DNA of 64,000 nt from Pempheris klunzingeri (GCF_042242105.1 NC_092027.1:3671506-3735505); one strand, 5' to 3'; counted from the first letter of the stretch, positions 1 through 13,244 are shown. Numbers and translations: made by a program. The notes: generated from the sequence alone by a model not told the origin.

Positions 1-579
1 TGACAACTTAGGGGCCGTTGTTAGTGTAATATAAACCAACGTTTCAGTGGTCTGAGAGCCATTTTTAACGAGGGGCACAAAGCTGGCTCCCAAACTGTGG
101 CACTGCTAGCAGCGGGCTGGCGTTAGCAGTGATTCATTAAAAAAAAAAATCGTGTAAATACGAATTTGTCAGAAAACATTTAAAGCAGGGAGCCCATTGC
201 GAAGCGGCCAGGATGTGTTACACTGCACATACCCAGCTGCCAGGGGCTTCATGAGGCTGTAAACAAACATGGCTAGCGCTAGCTGGTTAACGCAACAAGA
301 CAAGGGGAGCTAGCTAACTTGCCTCCATTAATTTTCTCCTTTTGTTCGCTGGCTTTGCTCAAGCTACAAGGAGGCCTGTATGTTCATGTGCTTAACTAGC
401 TTTGTCGCTTAGTTTACACAAGCATCCTCGCTCCCTACGCCTCCATTCCTCACTCCCTGCTCATCTCGCCGAGAGAAAATAAAAAAAGAGGAGAAAAAAA
501 AGTCTCGAATAAAAAAAAAAAAAAAAAAAAACGAAGACAGAAAAAAAAAACGTCGACGCCGTTGCCTCTGTAGGAGACG

Positions 580-912
580 CAGCTTCATGCAGACTTCCGG
601 CGGTTGGGACGACAGAGCTCTCAGACTCACTGAAAATAACAGATCATTAACAACCGACTAATAACTCCTGTGTTAATTACCGGTCAGATCGATTCCCCGT
701 CAACCCCCCCGGAGCTTCCTCGGGTCGGGACAGTTGGGAAACTTTGTCCAAATCCGCCCCTCAAACCCCTCAGATATGCCTTTTTTTTCTTCGGGTTTTT
801 TTCCTTTTTTTCCCTCCAGCTCTCCACAGCGGAGTCAACGCGCTCCGAGCGGAGCAGGCGCGTTTCCGGTCGCATCTTTCAAAATAAGATACGCACGAAC
901 CGCCATCTTTAT
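580..912 (-). promoter_or_regulatory. Candidate promoter at left edge
   Basis: A relatively CpG-rich patch inside AT-rich DNA. It holds an ETS-type site (ACTTCCGG at 593-600, i.e. CCGGAAGT on the minus strand) and a YY1-like site (GCCATCTT at 902-909, i.e. AAGATGGC on the minus strand). Both are typical of TATA-less housekeeping promoters just around the start site. Their orientation suggests a minus-strand gene whose body lies left of the window. No coding exon is visible between 1 and 580, and poly-A and poly-T runs interrupt the area. This is inference from motifs only. Confidence 0.3.
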
Positions 913-1978
913 TGTTATTTTATTTATTTTATTCTATTTTGATTTGATTTAGACATTTTACTGTTGGAGATTATTCTATTTCATTTTTTAAAAATGATCT
1001 TAATGGTATTTTGTTATCCATTCTTATTATCTTAACTATTACTTTTGTCTTGTTTTGGTGTGCATTAGTCTCCAAAATCTATTTTTAACAACCTTTAATG
1101 GCACACAAAAGACACATAAAAAGCATTATTATTTGTCAAAATGGTGCCGTATAAATAAAGTTTATTAACAGCAGCAGCAGCATAAGAAGAGAAATACAAG
1201 TACAGGTAAGTATAAATAAACGAATAAATAATAAATATGCATATGATTAAAAAGAATAAAGGATATAATGCATATGTAAACTATACAAAAGCATCTGGCG
1301 ATAGAATTGAAAAATTACAAGGTAAAGTAACCCTGGTGTGATTAATAGCAGCAGAGTCAACAGGTCTATTCAGTGTGAACAGCGTAAATGGTCATATTAT
1401 ATAATAATATATTCACTGCACCCTGGACTGTTATACAAAATATGTATACGAATAACAACAACTGTAACTTTTGTTAGTTCTCTTTGGCCCGAGAACATTT
1501 ATTACAATAATATATTGGCTGTGTAGTTGTCAGTTATGGCTCCACTGAGTGTTTTTAATTTTGTCTTTCAGCTCATTAAAGTCTTGGTTTTGAAAACAGA
1601 ACCCTCCCACCTCCTGTGCCAGTCTGGCTGTCTCTCGCTAACTTGACGGAGCTGCTGAGGTGCACACACCGCCTTCCGGTGTGTTAATTCTCCGGTCAGT
1701 GTGCGGGGAGTGAAGCACGACTCATTTCCAGGTGTATTTAAGTCTTGAATTGGATGCTATGGTTATGTTCTTCAGCATGGCACGGTTTTCAAATTCATTT
1801 CAACTCGAAGAAGTCCCCATAGCTGCAGTGTTCTTGAATCAACAACCCAATAACTTGTTATCTTCCATTGGTAGGTTTAGCTCATGTCCACAGCAGCTGG
1901 AATCTGTTTCATCAATCATTTCTCCTGGCTTTAGCATCGGGGCAGGTGGTTAGATGGCTGCTAGTTTGAATCCCTGGA

Positions 1979-2002
1979 CAAATAAATAAATAAATAAATA
2001 AA
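1979..2002. repeat. (AAAT)n microsatellite
   Basis: About six tandem copies of a TAAA/AAAT unit are directly visible. Confidence 0.85.
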
Positions 2003-2190
2003 GATACAACAGCAGCAGCTTTAACTACATCACCAAGTTGCTCTTCGCCAAGCTGCTCAGTGCAAACAGTGGAAAACTGCACCACTCAGGGACGAATCCA
2101 GTACAAACCAGACACCTAAAATCAACAGACAATCTTTGACAGATGACACAGAAAGGAAAACCTCAAACATGTTTAAAAAACAAAAGAAAG

Positions 2191-2443
2191 TTTATTAGGA
2201 CCCCACCATGCATGTGAGAGCTCTTCATGGGGTCCCCATGGAAAACATTTTGCGGTCACAATTCAAAACCAACATGATTTGCCACTTGATGAAAACAAAG
2301 ATTACAACTGGAACAGAAATACAAAAAGCAAACGTGCAAAAATCAGATGTGTAAACAAAAACAATACATGAGCGAAGTAATAAGTAACATTTAGCAGTAG
2401 AATATAGAATACCATTTTATTCTAATTAGGACATAAGTTTATT
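2191..2443 (-). terminator. Candidate polyadenylation signals for flot1
   Basis: Three AATAAA hexamers on the minus strand (plus-strand TTTATT at 2438-2443, 2416-2421 and 2191-2196) are the first found downstream of the flot1 stop at 5952. If used, the 3' UTR would be about 3.5-3.8 kb. Without transcript data they cannot be told from chance hexamers in AT-rich DNA. Confidence 0.3.
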
Positions 2444-5400
2444 GTGTACAGGATTGTAAGCAAACATTTCTCTAAAAACACAATATTTAGAAAGCAACTA
2501 AGAGGTACCTTCCATTTTGGCAGAACTTTACCAGCAAAGTACAGCAGGAGTTGAAATAACACAGAAAACAGTAGTAAACAGACTCTAGCTTAAATAGCTT
2601 AAATACATTTATAATCAAACACTGGGTCTGCTGATAGTGAGTCAGTAGAGCTGTTAACGGTGACAAACACTGCTACATTGATACTGTATCAAATATATAC
2701 TGTATAAATACATCTATTTCCATAAGTACCATTACACAGAAGAACACATTTCCTTTCCTAGCCACAGCTAACCAACGGGTAATCTCCCTCTACTCTGATG
2801 ATTACACAGTAAAGTAGCATACAGCGTCCTGACTGAAAACACATGTATTTGCAAGAATAAAATTACAGTTTAAGTGTAACAGGTATCGATGCATGCATAA
2901 TAAAAGTAGTGCTCATTTTCAAATAAATAAAGTTACGGTTAGAAAGCCATTTCAATACATTTGGCTGTAGCACAGTCACACACGGACAAATAGTGTTTAA
3001 GCCGAGTATTATGGCGGAAAAAGAAAAGACTATTCTTGGTTAAATTCAGCGTTTGAAGTAGTGCAGTGATTCTAGCAGCATGCCGTAAAATGTATGCTGA
3101 TTCAGAAATAAATAAAAGATGCCGAGCCAGGATGAAACATGAATACTCAGCCCCGGAGGTTATGGTGAGGTAGAGGGGGACAGTGTGACAGAGTTGAGGT
3201 ATAAGGCAATTTGGAACTTCAGAGCTGAACCTTCACTAGCATATCATTCTGGTTGATTGACAGATGCATTAACTCTAATATTAGAAATCACTAACATACT
3301 CTGTTGGACATTTCCAGACAATGGATCGTTTGGTTTCACCTCCACATATCAAATCTTAATCATCCCTTTCCCTGAAGTACAAGCTGACATCACTTTACAG
3401 TTAGTGATCTGACTGTTCAGCATCTCTTCACATTAAGCTTTCATTTAAAAAACAACGCTAACTATAACACATAGTTCAGCATTTCAATACAATTATCTCA
3501 TAGCTACCCTGTGGTACTCCTGTTGCAACAATAGAGGCTAAAACTGTAATTTACACCACATTTACCTTCAGTTCCACAAGCTACACCCTCATGAGAGCTG
3601 CTACATAACTGCTACACAAATGGCACCACTTTACTTAAGGTATACGTCTAGTAGAAATGCTATAAAACTGGAGTGCAGGGTGAAAAGTCTCAAGGGAACC
3701 TGAACCAGAAGATCAAGGTTCAGGCTCCTGAATCGTTGTCACATGATTCATCAGAATTGATATCATCCTGTGAGTTTAGTGGCAAATTGAGCTGAATTTC
3801 CTGGATTGCTTGTTTGCATGTGGCGTCACATCGCTGCATTGCTGCGGCACAGACGGCAGATGGAGAGCAGGAAGTCATTTTCTACACTGGAAGCATTCTC
3901 TCTCAAAATGCTTAAAGTTTGCATCGTTTTACGGTTGCTCTAACTGATGAAAAAGATAAAACCACAAAGTACAATCACGTATGTAAAGTCATTGTTCATG
4001 ACGTGGAAAAAAAAATGCAGCAAAACATTTTTTGAACCTCCGTCTGTGGTCGAGAGGGGCGGAGTCAGATACTGCTCATGTGTGCTGTGACCTCTTTGTC
4101 TAATGTAACTTGTGTGGCCATGTTCACCGTTTCCTTACTTGGTAACGTTAAAGTTATTGACTGAAACTGAAACACGTGATATCACCTACACTAACATTAG
4201 CGGAATACTAAATTGGTATGCCTTAAGTAAAGGGCCCTTAAAAAAAACTATCGTCCTAAAATCGCCAAAATGTCAACACTGATTCAGCAGGACAAGTTAA
4301 CGACAGATTTTAGAAATATAAAATACATAGTAGTGTCGTACAGAATTACAGATGGTACCACAATGTTCATTACCTGTTTGCAACCATCCATGAAAACTTC
4401 ACAGACGTAACGGACTGATAAAATGATTATCCTAATCACTGTTGATAAATTAAATTCTTCCAGAAATCCACGATGAGAAATGAGTGATGGCTAAACTACA
4501 GGCTGTGGTTTTGGGCTATTATTAGACTGGGTAATGTTAGTAGCTTTAGCAAATGGAGGTTCTGAATGTGAGTTTGTATTCAGTTTCACTCTAAGATGCA
4601 CTTAAGGCAGCAAGGCAGTGGACAGGCAGTTAAAGACGTTAGACGTTAAAGGTACAGACAGTGAGGGGAGACAAAAACTGACACACAGTTAAGAGAAGAA
4701 GGTAGGAAAGGACAGAAGACTGTTTAGACAAACTCTGGGGAAATTATAGACAATAAGAGATACACAGAGGCTACGGTTACATTTGTTTGGTGCATTTTAA
4801 AACCGGAGGGCTGCACTACGAAGCAAGTTCTCTTCTTCTACAAAAAATCATTGAATGTTTTCTCAATAAAAACTGAAAAGTAAAACAAGAAAAAGCTATT
4901 AAGACCATTGACCAGTGGATTTTTACCACTGAGTGACTGTCAGTGCTGCACATTCAGAGCTCTTAACAGCAGATTTAAACATACTCAAGAAGTACATTTA
5001 GGTAAACAAGGTCAATTAATTTTGATGGAATATTCTCATCTTATGTAATATTATCATTAATTATCTGTGATAATATTGTATAAAACCAATATAACCAATA
5101 GATTAATCAGTTCTCTAACCCCTTCTACCAGCTGCAGTAACCAGCAGTGTAAAATGGATTTGGTCCAAGCATAAAAACACAATCCTCTCAGGTCTGTAGC
5201 TGCTGAACCTTCATCATTCTGTTAGTGTGAGGATGATCTGCTGTGTAACATTTGTTCGTGTGTGTGTGTGTGTTACGCCGCTGTTTGGTACCATCTCTAT
5301 CGAACAGCTCAACAAGTCTGCATCGTGATCCGCATCCACAGTAACGTCTTCCCTCAGCAGAGAAGCTACATCATTCATAGAGAATATCATTTAGAGCTTA

Positions 5401-5951
5401 TTTAAACCGAAACTCCGAACATAACCCGGTCTGGACCAGGTTAAGGGTGCAGCAGAAGTTACCACGGCGATCTAACCTCTTTAACACACTAATCTCGCTT
5501 CATAGTAAACCCCTCTGGTCAGCCCAATGCGATTCAAGTCAAAGGCCCACATTATGAAAAGAAAATATGTGTGTTGTATTGCTGAATTATAATTTGAATG
5601 CTTTGTGTTAATGCTAAATGTAAGTTAATGTAAACTAACAGTGGACTATGGAATAGCAAATAACTTGAAGTAACAAGTGTAACTGTAGCCAGGGGACAAC
5701 ATCAGTTTAGCCCAGGTGGAGCTGGGACTCAGTGACCAAAAAACAAACAAGAAAAAAGAAAGGGCCATTTTCACAACACACAGACATGTCGACAGAGCAA
5801 CACGGGGAAACAGCTGTACAGATGATATAAGACAGCAATGGGAGTGGAGGGAAGAGGCTGTTAGTGTTAGCAGACTCGTGCAAAGAGTCCAGGCAGCTGA
5901 TAAGTCAGTGGGAGAGTGGGTCTGCCTGGAAACCAGACTGGTTGACTCCCC

Positions 5952-8745
5952 TCAGCCTGTACGAGAGGTCACCTGCAGAATGGAGGGAGGGAGGGAGAGA
6001 GAGAGAGAGGTTTTTCTTCAATCTTTTTTTATACACATAAATGGTTACAACCTAATTCTGGTCTGGTTCAGTCTCACTGCTCTGATTAACCCCATTTCTG
6101 GTGGACAATAAAGATCTACTGTATTGTATTCTGTAGGAGATGAGAGCGGCACATCCAGTTCACACAGACTACGTCCTCAGCTAACGGCTGACAAACTTCA
6201 CCAGAAATTTACCGAACAATCAATAGTTTTCAGATCAGCTCCATGGGAAGACCAACATCAGCTGTGCACTAAAGGCAACAAAAACAGACTTGAGGGTAAA
6301 AAAAAAAACAAAAAAAAAACAGGACGGTCTGGATTGATTAGTAAAATGGAAGCGTGTGGACGTCAAAAACTCCATGTGGATTGTGAGTTATTCATATGAA
6401 CTCAATAACATGATAAAAAGGTCAGGGTGTGTCAGCATGTTTTAGTTTTGCTGCCTCCTATTGCCTAAATAAATACATAAATAAATAAATGAATGAATAA
6501 TCGGTGAAAGAAGCAGATTTCTTGAGTCCTCTCTGAGGCCTTTGACACGTATCAGCAGACAGTCCGTCCAGTTAAATAGTAACAAAGTGAACGTGTTACC
6601 TGGGAGATGCGGACTCCGGTCAGTTTCTCCACGGCATCAGGAAGGCGGGTCATGATGTCCAGCACCTCTCCTGACAGCTTGGCTGCGCCCACGTCCCCGG
6701 CTCCACTGGACACCATGGTCACCTTGTTGGCCTCACACAGAGGCTTGCTGATCTCTTCTGCCATCTGGTCGAAGACAGATATTCACAACTGTTAAAACCT
6801 CCATCAAACCTTTACAAACTTCTTCAGAGGAAGATGAAACATACGAAGGACCAGAACTGCTATAATCAGAAAATACTGAAATAAAAATGACCCAATAAAG
6901 ACCAAATAAACTAGGGAGTGGGGCGACACCTTTGTTTTCTGATACAAACTATCTCCTTAACATGTTTTTATCTTGTCTTTGTATCAGGGGCACTGAACAG
7001 GTCAAGCATGAACTTAACTCACACCAGTGGCACATAAAATACCAGTGGACTGTAGGTAAAGTATAAATGGCCTGTGCAGCATGTCGTCTCTCACCAGAGG
7101 CAGTTTCTCCAGCAGCATGTCCACCATGGCTCCATCCTTGTACTGCTGGAAGGCCTCTGCTTTCTTTGCCATCTGCTCTGCCTCAGCGCGACCTTTGGCC
7201 TCCACTGCAAACGCCTCAGCCTCACCTTTCATCTGAGGGAGACAAGAGGACGGGCTCACTTAACGGACTGAAGACGGCTGAGGTGAGATTCTGCTGAAGT
7301 GATCTGTGACTCACCCTGATGGACTCGGCTTCGGCCTCTGCCTCCATGATCAGTTTAAGACTGGAGAGGGAGAAATGCTGAATCAGACAGAGAGCAGACT
7401 ACAACATGATATCATATCACCACTCTGACCACAGCTGTGGTCTGAAAGACTAGCATGGTGCTCAGGATAAGAACACGCCACGTGGATTTTACTTTTCTAA
7501 AAAAAGGCATATAGTATTAGATTTATTTCACTGTGATATGTTTGTTTTGGCTGTAAAGAGTTGCCCGTTTTAATTTTTATTGCCATATCATTAATTACAT
7601 TAACTATCTGTGGATGGTAGCTGAACAAAACCTGCCTACTAACTAATATAAAAAGCAAAAATAGAAATGACAATTGATCAAACTAAAAAGTTTCTGCAAT
7701 TCTTCATAAAGATCAGCTCATCAGCAGAGAAACTGCAAACAGGGGCCTTTAACCCTGGCACTAACACGAACACAGCACCAGCCTGTTGCTTTAACACGAC
7801 TCACCGCTGAGCCTCAGCCAGTTTCTCCAGGCGGTACCGCTCAGCCTCCGCTGGTTTCTTCACCTTGGCCTCCAGCTCTTTCTCCCTGCGGGTGATCTCC
7901 TGCTCCTGCAGCATGATTTGCTGAGTCCGCTCAACCACCTGGACCTGCATCTTCTCCTCCTCAATGCGTTGCTTCGTCTTTGCTACCTGACAGATGAAGA
8001 CACAGTACATACATGTAATAATTCATCTGTCAGTATTAAAAACATTAGATCCAGTCAGTAAATGTCCAATCACTCCCTCTCCAGTTACACCTGGATAGGA
8101 GGTTCATAAAGTTTTTAAAAAGTAAAATTCAAGCACTTTCAAGGTACCTAAACCAAAAACTTCCAGCCTCTCAAAGCCTTTATCACCAAATTGTTTTTAT
8201 AAATGCAATTCCTTTATTTGTTTCACCAGCTGTTCATATTCACTTTGATTGGATGTTTTAATCGGGATTATTATCTGGTGTGAAACGCCAGGAGCAAAGA
8301 AACAAATATGATGACAGGATTGTTTCATTTCAAATATTAAGAGGGTTTTGGTTCATACAAGTAACTGTGCAGATGAAAATCAAGATTATGTTGAAAATAA
8401 AGTATTTTTATATTTCTATATTTGAATTCAAGCATTTTCCCAACTTTCAAAATATAATGGTTCAAATTAAGCATTTTCCAAACTGCTAAGTATCCTGTAG
8501 ATGAGGGTGACCAATTAAATCGGTAACTGTGCAGGTTACTTGTGCTCAAACTTGACTCATTACCCAGCTGTTGTTCACTCTCATGTACCTGCAGCTGGTA
8601 CGCCATCTCTGACTCAGCCTTCTTAGTGTTGACCTCGATGTCGTAGGCTGCCTTCTTCAGCTCATAGTCCCTCTGGGCCTTCGCCATGTCGATCTCGTTC
8701 TTGTACTGAGCCGAGACCTTCTCCTGCATCGCGTGGGCCTCCTGC

Positions 8746-8776
<31 letters not shown>

Positions 8777-11700
8777 AGAATGGAGACGACCGCAGACACT
8801 ATTAGTCTTAGTGCTTCTCAAAAGAAAAGACAAAAAGAAAGAAAAGACCCCGTTGCTACCCGATGCTGAGACGTTCAGCACGTTCATAAGAATCCCAGTA
8901 TCCCAGAGGGTGGAGACAACGTGATGTATCTCACCCTGATCACAGCATCTCTCTTGTTCTTGGCCTCTCCAATGCGAGCGTCTTTCTGAACCTGGGCTGT
9001 TCGAGCCTTCCCCAGTGAGTGCAGATAATCCTGCGCACCAGAGAGAGACGGACAAGTCAGATGTGGATTCTTCAGACAGGACAGATTTCATCCAAGATAC
9101 AGAAAATCCCTTTGATTCTCGTGCTATCGTGATGTAGCCCTGGCTGCTCTCTGCTGTCAGCAGAGAAATAAAAATATAGAGGTGAGACGTGTGCACCTTG
9201 TGGGCCTGTGTGATTATTTGTCATTTTTCTTGAATTAGGAGTTAAGATGGTCATCGATCTGTGCAAAATAATTTCAGGGCTCCCTTGAATCCACTAAATA
9301 CACATCAAATCATGCAGGTTTTAGAAAATTATAAAATGTTCCACTTCTAATTTTTGACTAATTGAAAAATGTTTGTTTGAAGGTGTACCTGGTCGTCATG
9401 AACATCTTTGAGCGTGTAGCTGACCACGCTTATGCCCATGTTGACCAAGTCAGAGGACGCCACCTTAAAAACCTGCTCCGAGAACTTCTTTCGGTCCTTG
9501 TAGATCTCCTGTAAGGGGAAGATGTACTGGGGCTTTGTACTCTAAAGGTCATGAATCAAAACAGTACAAGCTAAATATGTTTTTAATGTTCAGACCTGCT
9601 ATTAATATCTGTGTTTGAGGCAGCCGTGGCTCCTTAGTGTGTGTTAGTCCCACACAGAAACTGAGAATCCCCTATTTGATTTGTGTCATTCTGAAATCGG
9701 GATATTAATGGGAGAAATGACCAAACGGGAGCACAGAGGGAGAAGGATTAAAAACACGGAGGCGCATGTGGAAATTGGCAGGTGTGTAAATCCTCACTGG
9801 ATTAATCCAACAACAGTTAAATATCTGTAATGGAATAAATCTGTCACAAACAAGACGGGCAGCATGGAGACGCCAATAAACCCAACACTGAAACAAACAA
9901 GCATCAGATCCTCACCTCAACAGTCAGGTGGGCGATGATGGCCCGCTGGTGTCCCTCCAGCGTCTCCAAGGCGATCTGGGCGATCTCGGCCTCTGACTTC
10001 CCCATGAACATCTGGCAGGCTGCAGCCAGCATCTGTTTATTCTGACCCTGGATCTTCATCTGCAGGAAACAGCAACTCGTTCATTCAACAAGAGGCCAGA
10101 AAAACATCAGCTGGTTTTGAATGTAAAGCGATGCATGACAAATATTAAAAAACTAGAAAGATGACATGCTTCTACATGCAGGACGTTTAGATAGAGTCTA
10201 CAACTGGCTGCTTGATTCACTACAATAATGCAGGAATATGTGGAAGACAGAAATAGGACATGTATTTATTTCTACATTATGTCAGAGTCTGCTGACATAA
10301 TGTTGGTAATTGTCACACACTCAGAGGTGTGGAAGAATAGAAACCTTGCAGCTACATCTATATTAAACTGTTTTCCCTCTTGTGACATTAGTCTACACCT
10401 GAGAAAACCCTCCTGCTGCTTCACTAGTGGAGCAGCCAGTGTTTCCTCTGCACTGACGTACACTGACCTGGGCTATCCCGGTCACAGAGATGGGCACCCC
10501 GTGGCGGGTGTAGACTTTATCGCTCTTCACATTCAGAGTCAGAGTGTTCAGGGAAATTCTGGAGAGAGTCGGGGTAAGACACACAGAGGGGAAGATGATT
10601 ATTGACCGATTAATGCTCTGATGTACACAGTGAAGTGCAGTAATTTCCGCTTTGCACTCGTATTGAGTTGCAAACATTAGGTCTGGGGCCTTATGGTGAA
10701 TCTAAAACTGGGGGAGGTAGTTCCCTAGAAAAAGAAAAGAGGCTCTCCATCTGCAGCTCTCCCCTCTCTCCCCTCAGCCCCTCCCACCAGACAAGCATAG
10801 ACAGTTAGCGTTAGCGGCTTCAACTAATAATAATAATAATAACGTACTGACATATATTAATAATAATATAACGTTACATAAACATAGCTTGAATTGGCTG
10901 CAGCTGGGAGCCTTTGGCTAACGTTATTGTCAGAATCTAAACCATTAGCAGCATTCAACATGGCCGCTCATCGCCTGTCGTCACGGTACATTCACAGACA
11001 CAACATATGGATGTGTTATAGGACGAGTTAGAATAACGTTACACCCATGACACAACCTAACGAACCACTACAACACATTTAGACATGACTGGAAAATGAA
11101 GTTGGCAACTTTGTAGAACAGCCAGTGGCCAAAGTCTCTCGCCACGGGCTAGACTTTCTAAAGCCTGAAGATGCAGCCAAGCGGTGGTGCAGATGTCTAG
11201 TTTTCTCTCAGAACACTTGAATTTTGGCCAATGACACCAAAAATAAACTGCCCAGCCAGCTTTAATGTGGGAGGAGCAGCATGCACTGCCTGCAGGCTAC
11301 ATGCGTTTAACTGATGGAAATCTAACTGGTCTTGTGATGGTTGTTGATAACCAGGTAAGCTTGGTTATACCTGGTTAGTATTTATGGTTATATTTATTCT
11401 ATTTTATTCTAATATGTATATTTGTATGTAGCTTCCTTTTTTTTTTTTTTTTTAAAACAAACAAATCTGATGCACAAACAATGGCAATGTACTTGTTCTT
11501 ACTTGTGCAAATGGTGATACACTCTATTCTAAATACAGATGTTACTAATCACTTTTATTTTGTGAGGAAGAGGAAGAGATGAAGATGGGCATTGGTTTGA
11601 CTCATCCTTGAAGCATTTTGCTAAAATCAGTAGAGAACGGTAGACAGCAGGAGATAGAAATCCTTCACCGACCTTTGTATCTGCTGAATGCACGGGATGA

Positions 11701-12279
11701 CGAACACTCGGCCTCCCGCTATCATCAGTGGAGGAGAGCGACAAAATCCTGGGAGAGAAGAAGAACAGAGCAGAGCTGCGAATCAGAGACATGACTAATG
11801 TTTTTTTATTTCATTTTTTTCTGTCTTTCTGCAGAATATTTCAACACAGAATTAAATATTCAATCAAAAGCTAGACAAGCAGCCGGTACAGTAATCTGTT
11901 AGATATTTTATATATTTTTCTTCTTCCATTGTTTTGTGTGTTTCTTTTTCTTTCTGCTTTGCAAAAACAAAAATTGTATTTAAAATATATATATATTTTA
12001 AAAATATATATATATATATTTAGTATCGACCTAGAGTGTACTGCAACTTTTAAATGCAGCTACATATATTTGCACATTTCTTATATTCTGTCCACTTTGG
12101 AACAACAAATCCCTCAAATGGGTGGAAATTAATGAAAAGCAACAATTCCATATACTTATATAAACTTGATTGTGGTGCTGTATGTTTCTTAAAGAGGAAA
12201 AACAGTTGACGTAGCCATCATACAGGCCTGGATTACCTGACACCACCATAGCCTCGTTGGGACCACAGGTGTAGAACAT
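5952..12279 (-). CDS. flot1: Flotillin-1, 12 coding exons
   Basis: Lipid-raft scaffold protein of the SPFH/prohibitin superfamily, attached to the cytoplasmic face of the plasma membrane and endosomes, where it forms oligomers with flotillin-2. Coding exons, read on the minus strand: 12279-12237, 11748-11673, 10558-10468, 10059-9916, 9508-9389, 9030-8935, 8741-8589, 7986-7805, 7360-7315, 7232-7095, 6764-6600, 5972-5952. All joins keep frame and use GT-AG introns. They sum to 1275 nt (424 aa; human is 427). The start reads [15 protein letters not shown]. Cys34 (the palmitoylation site in mammals, context [10 protein letters not shown]) and Tyr160 (DYLHSLGKA) are kept. The SPFH domain covers roughly residues 1-180. 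It is followed by a Glu/Ala/Lys-rich coiled coil with the flotillin repeats ([11 protein letters not shown]) and the TGVRISQ block. The oddest part is the last exon, only six codons plus stop (VTSRTG), shorter than the mammalian end. It was chosen because it follows a strong pyrimidine tract and fits phase. Confidence is very high for the gene and moderate for that last exon. Confidence 0.96.
5972..6011 (-). other. flot1: Acceptor and CT tract of flot1 last exon
   Basis: On the minus strand a run of CT dinucleotides and CCCT units (plus-strand GGGAGG/GAGA at 5981-6010) ends in TTCTGCAG just before the 21-nt terminal coding segment. A simple repeat is thus serving as the polypyrimidine tract. 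Confidence 0.6.
6465..6500. repeat. (TAAA)n-like degenerate microsatellite in flot1 last intron
   Basis: AAATAAATACATAAATAAATAAATG-type tetranucleotide array, slightly interrupted, within the intron between flot1 coding exons 11 and 12. Confidence 0.75.
8040..8500. repeat. Probable interspersed repeat in flot1 intron
   Basis: The intron between flot1 coding exons 7 and 8 contains phrases such as TTCAAGCACTTTCAAGG (near 8128) and, about 300 bp on, diverged echoes (TTCAAGCATTTTCCCAACTTT near 8426, AAATTAAGCATTTTCCAAAC near 8465). Sequences of this 'CAAGCACTTTCAAGG' type are familiar from dispersed non-autonomous elements of teleosts. The family name is not certain and ends were not determined. 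Confidence 0.45.
8746..8778. repeat. (GA)n microsatellite abutting flot1 exon 7 acceptor
   Basis: A GA array on the plus strand, which reads CT on the minus strand. It ends two bases from the 3' splice site of the flot1 exon beginning at 8741 and so forms its polypyrimidine tract. Confidence 0.85.
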
Positions 12280-12298
12280 GTCTGCTGATCCTCCTTCA
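12237..12298 (-). other. flot1: flot1 exon 2 with start codon
   Basis: Exon 12298-12237: acceptor TTTCCAG at 12305-12299, 19 nt of 5' UTR, ATG at 12279-12277, donor GTAATC from 12236. It shows that the first flot1 exon is non-coding and lies further upstream. Confidence 0.8.
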
Positions 12299-12720
12299 CT
12301 GGAAACAGTAGTGGACACATAAAGAATATTAAAGTAAACACTTGGTTTAACGAAGGAGTTGTTTGGTGGCATCACTTCAACAACAAACACACCATTAATT
12401 CATCTTATTTATAAAAGTAAAGCCTGATAATTGTGACTCCTGTGAGTGGAGGCAGGAGGGAGGGGACCAGACAGCACAGCAGCACGGCTAACACCTAAAA
12501 TACACAGATGCTGCGCAGTAAAATCCGCAAAGAAAAACCGCAGAAATAACAGAAAACCCCGCACATTAGAGCCACTAATTCAGGAAGAACACGCTTTTAA
12601 AAAAAAATGTGTTTACCGTTAATCTGTGTAAATTGTTAGCGGTTATCTGTTTGTATTTAAGTGGCTCACGCGCCTGTGTTTACACGCGTGGGTAGAGGCG
12701 TAAAAATGTCACACACTCAC

Positions 12721-12835
12721 CGTAAATTAACAGACGTTGTTTGGGTGGAGGAGGGAGAAAGCGGCGCTCCGTCCCGGTTAAAATTGATGTAGTTTTATCG
12801 CAGGTGACGGTTCTTCCCGTTAGGTGATCAGCTGA
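12721..12835 (-). promoter_or_regulatory. flot1: flot1 non-coding exon 1 and promoter
   Basis: On the minus strand a GC-rich stretch ends in a strong donor (TTTACG/GTGAGTGTG, exon end at 12721). This is a good candidate for the 5' UTR exon joined to the ATG exon at 12298. No TATA box was seen; the base composition is that of a CpG-type housekeeping promoter. The start site cannot be placed precisely. It would fire away from tubb, whose own promoter lies about 0.9 kb to the right. Confidence 0.55.
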
Positions 12836-13244
12836 TGGGCTGCAGCTCTGCTGTTTCTATGGTGCGTCCCATCGGACAGACTGTGTGCGGGCGCCACCCA
12901 GCGGCGTGGTGGGGAACTGCAGCAGGAGGATGCTGCGTTCAGGGTCTCATCGGAAAGTCCCCCTTCTCGTGCCGGGAAGGCGGTTCTTCAGACGCCGGTG
13001 CGTTCAAGAGCTTTGAAGTCGTGACGTGGAAACAACAGGTACGTTACAAAGATGATGAGCTGCATATTAATGTTCGAAGGGTTTTAAAAAGTTTTATTGC
13101 TGCACCAGTACATTCACTAATACCTCCAAAATAGTGTCTTTCTTAAAGAAAACTAAGTTACGTTTTACTTAAAAAAAAAGAAAAAAGAATCAGGGTTAAT
13201 GCTAATAAATAACTTTATAACTTATATATTCTATTCTATTATAT

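Larger units (their letters stand above)
913..5951. other. Gene-poor AT-rich stretch, possible flot1 3' UTR in part
   Basis: No exon with splice signals and conserved protein content was recognised. Downstream of the flot1 stop codon on the minus strand, the first polyadenylation hexamers seen (TTTATT on the plus strand) are at 2438-2443, 2416-2421 and 2191-2196. Much of 2190-5951 could therefore be a 3' UTR of about 3.5 kb, or simply intergenic DNA. A TAAA tetranucleotide run lies at 1979-2002. A second small patch with an ETS-like CTTCCGG (1673-1679) lies near 1620-1740. Confidence 0.35.

Noticed and set aside
5716..6399. Two plus-strand frames of 131 and 91 residues
   Set aside because: Low-complexity A/G-rich DNA overlapping the flot1 3' end; no splice context or recognisable protein.
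8657..9196. 179-residue minus-strand frame
   Set aside because: Runs through two flot1 introns and a CT microsatellite in the wrong frame; the real exons 9030-8935 and 8741-8589 join in another phase.
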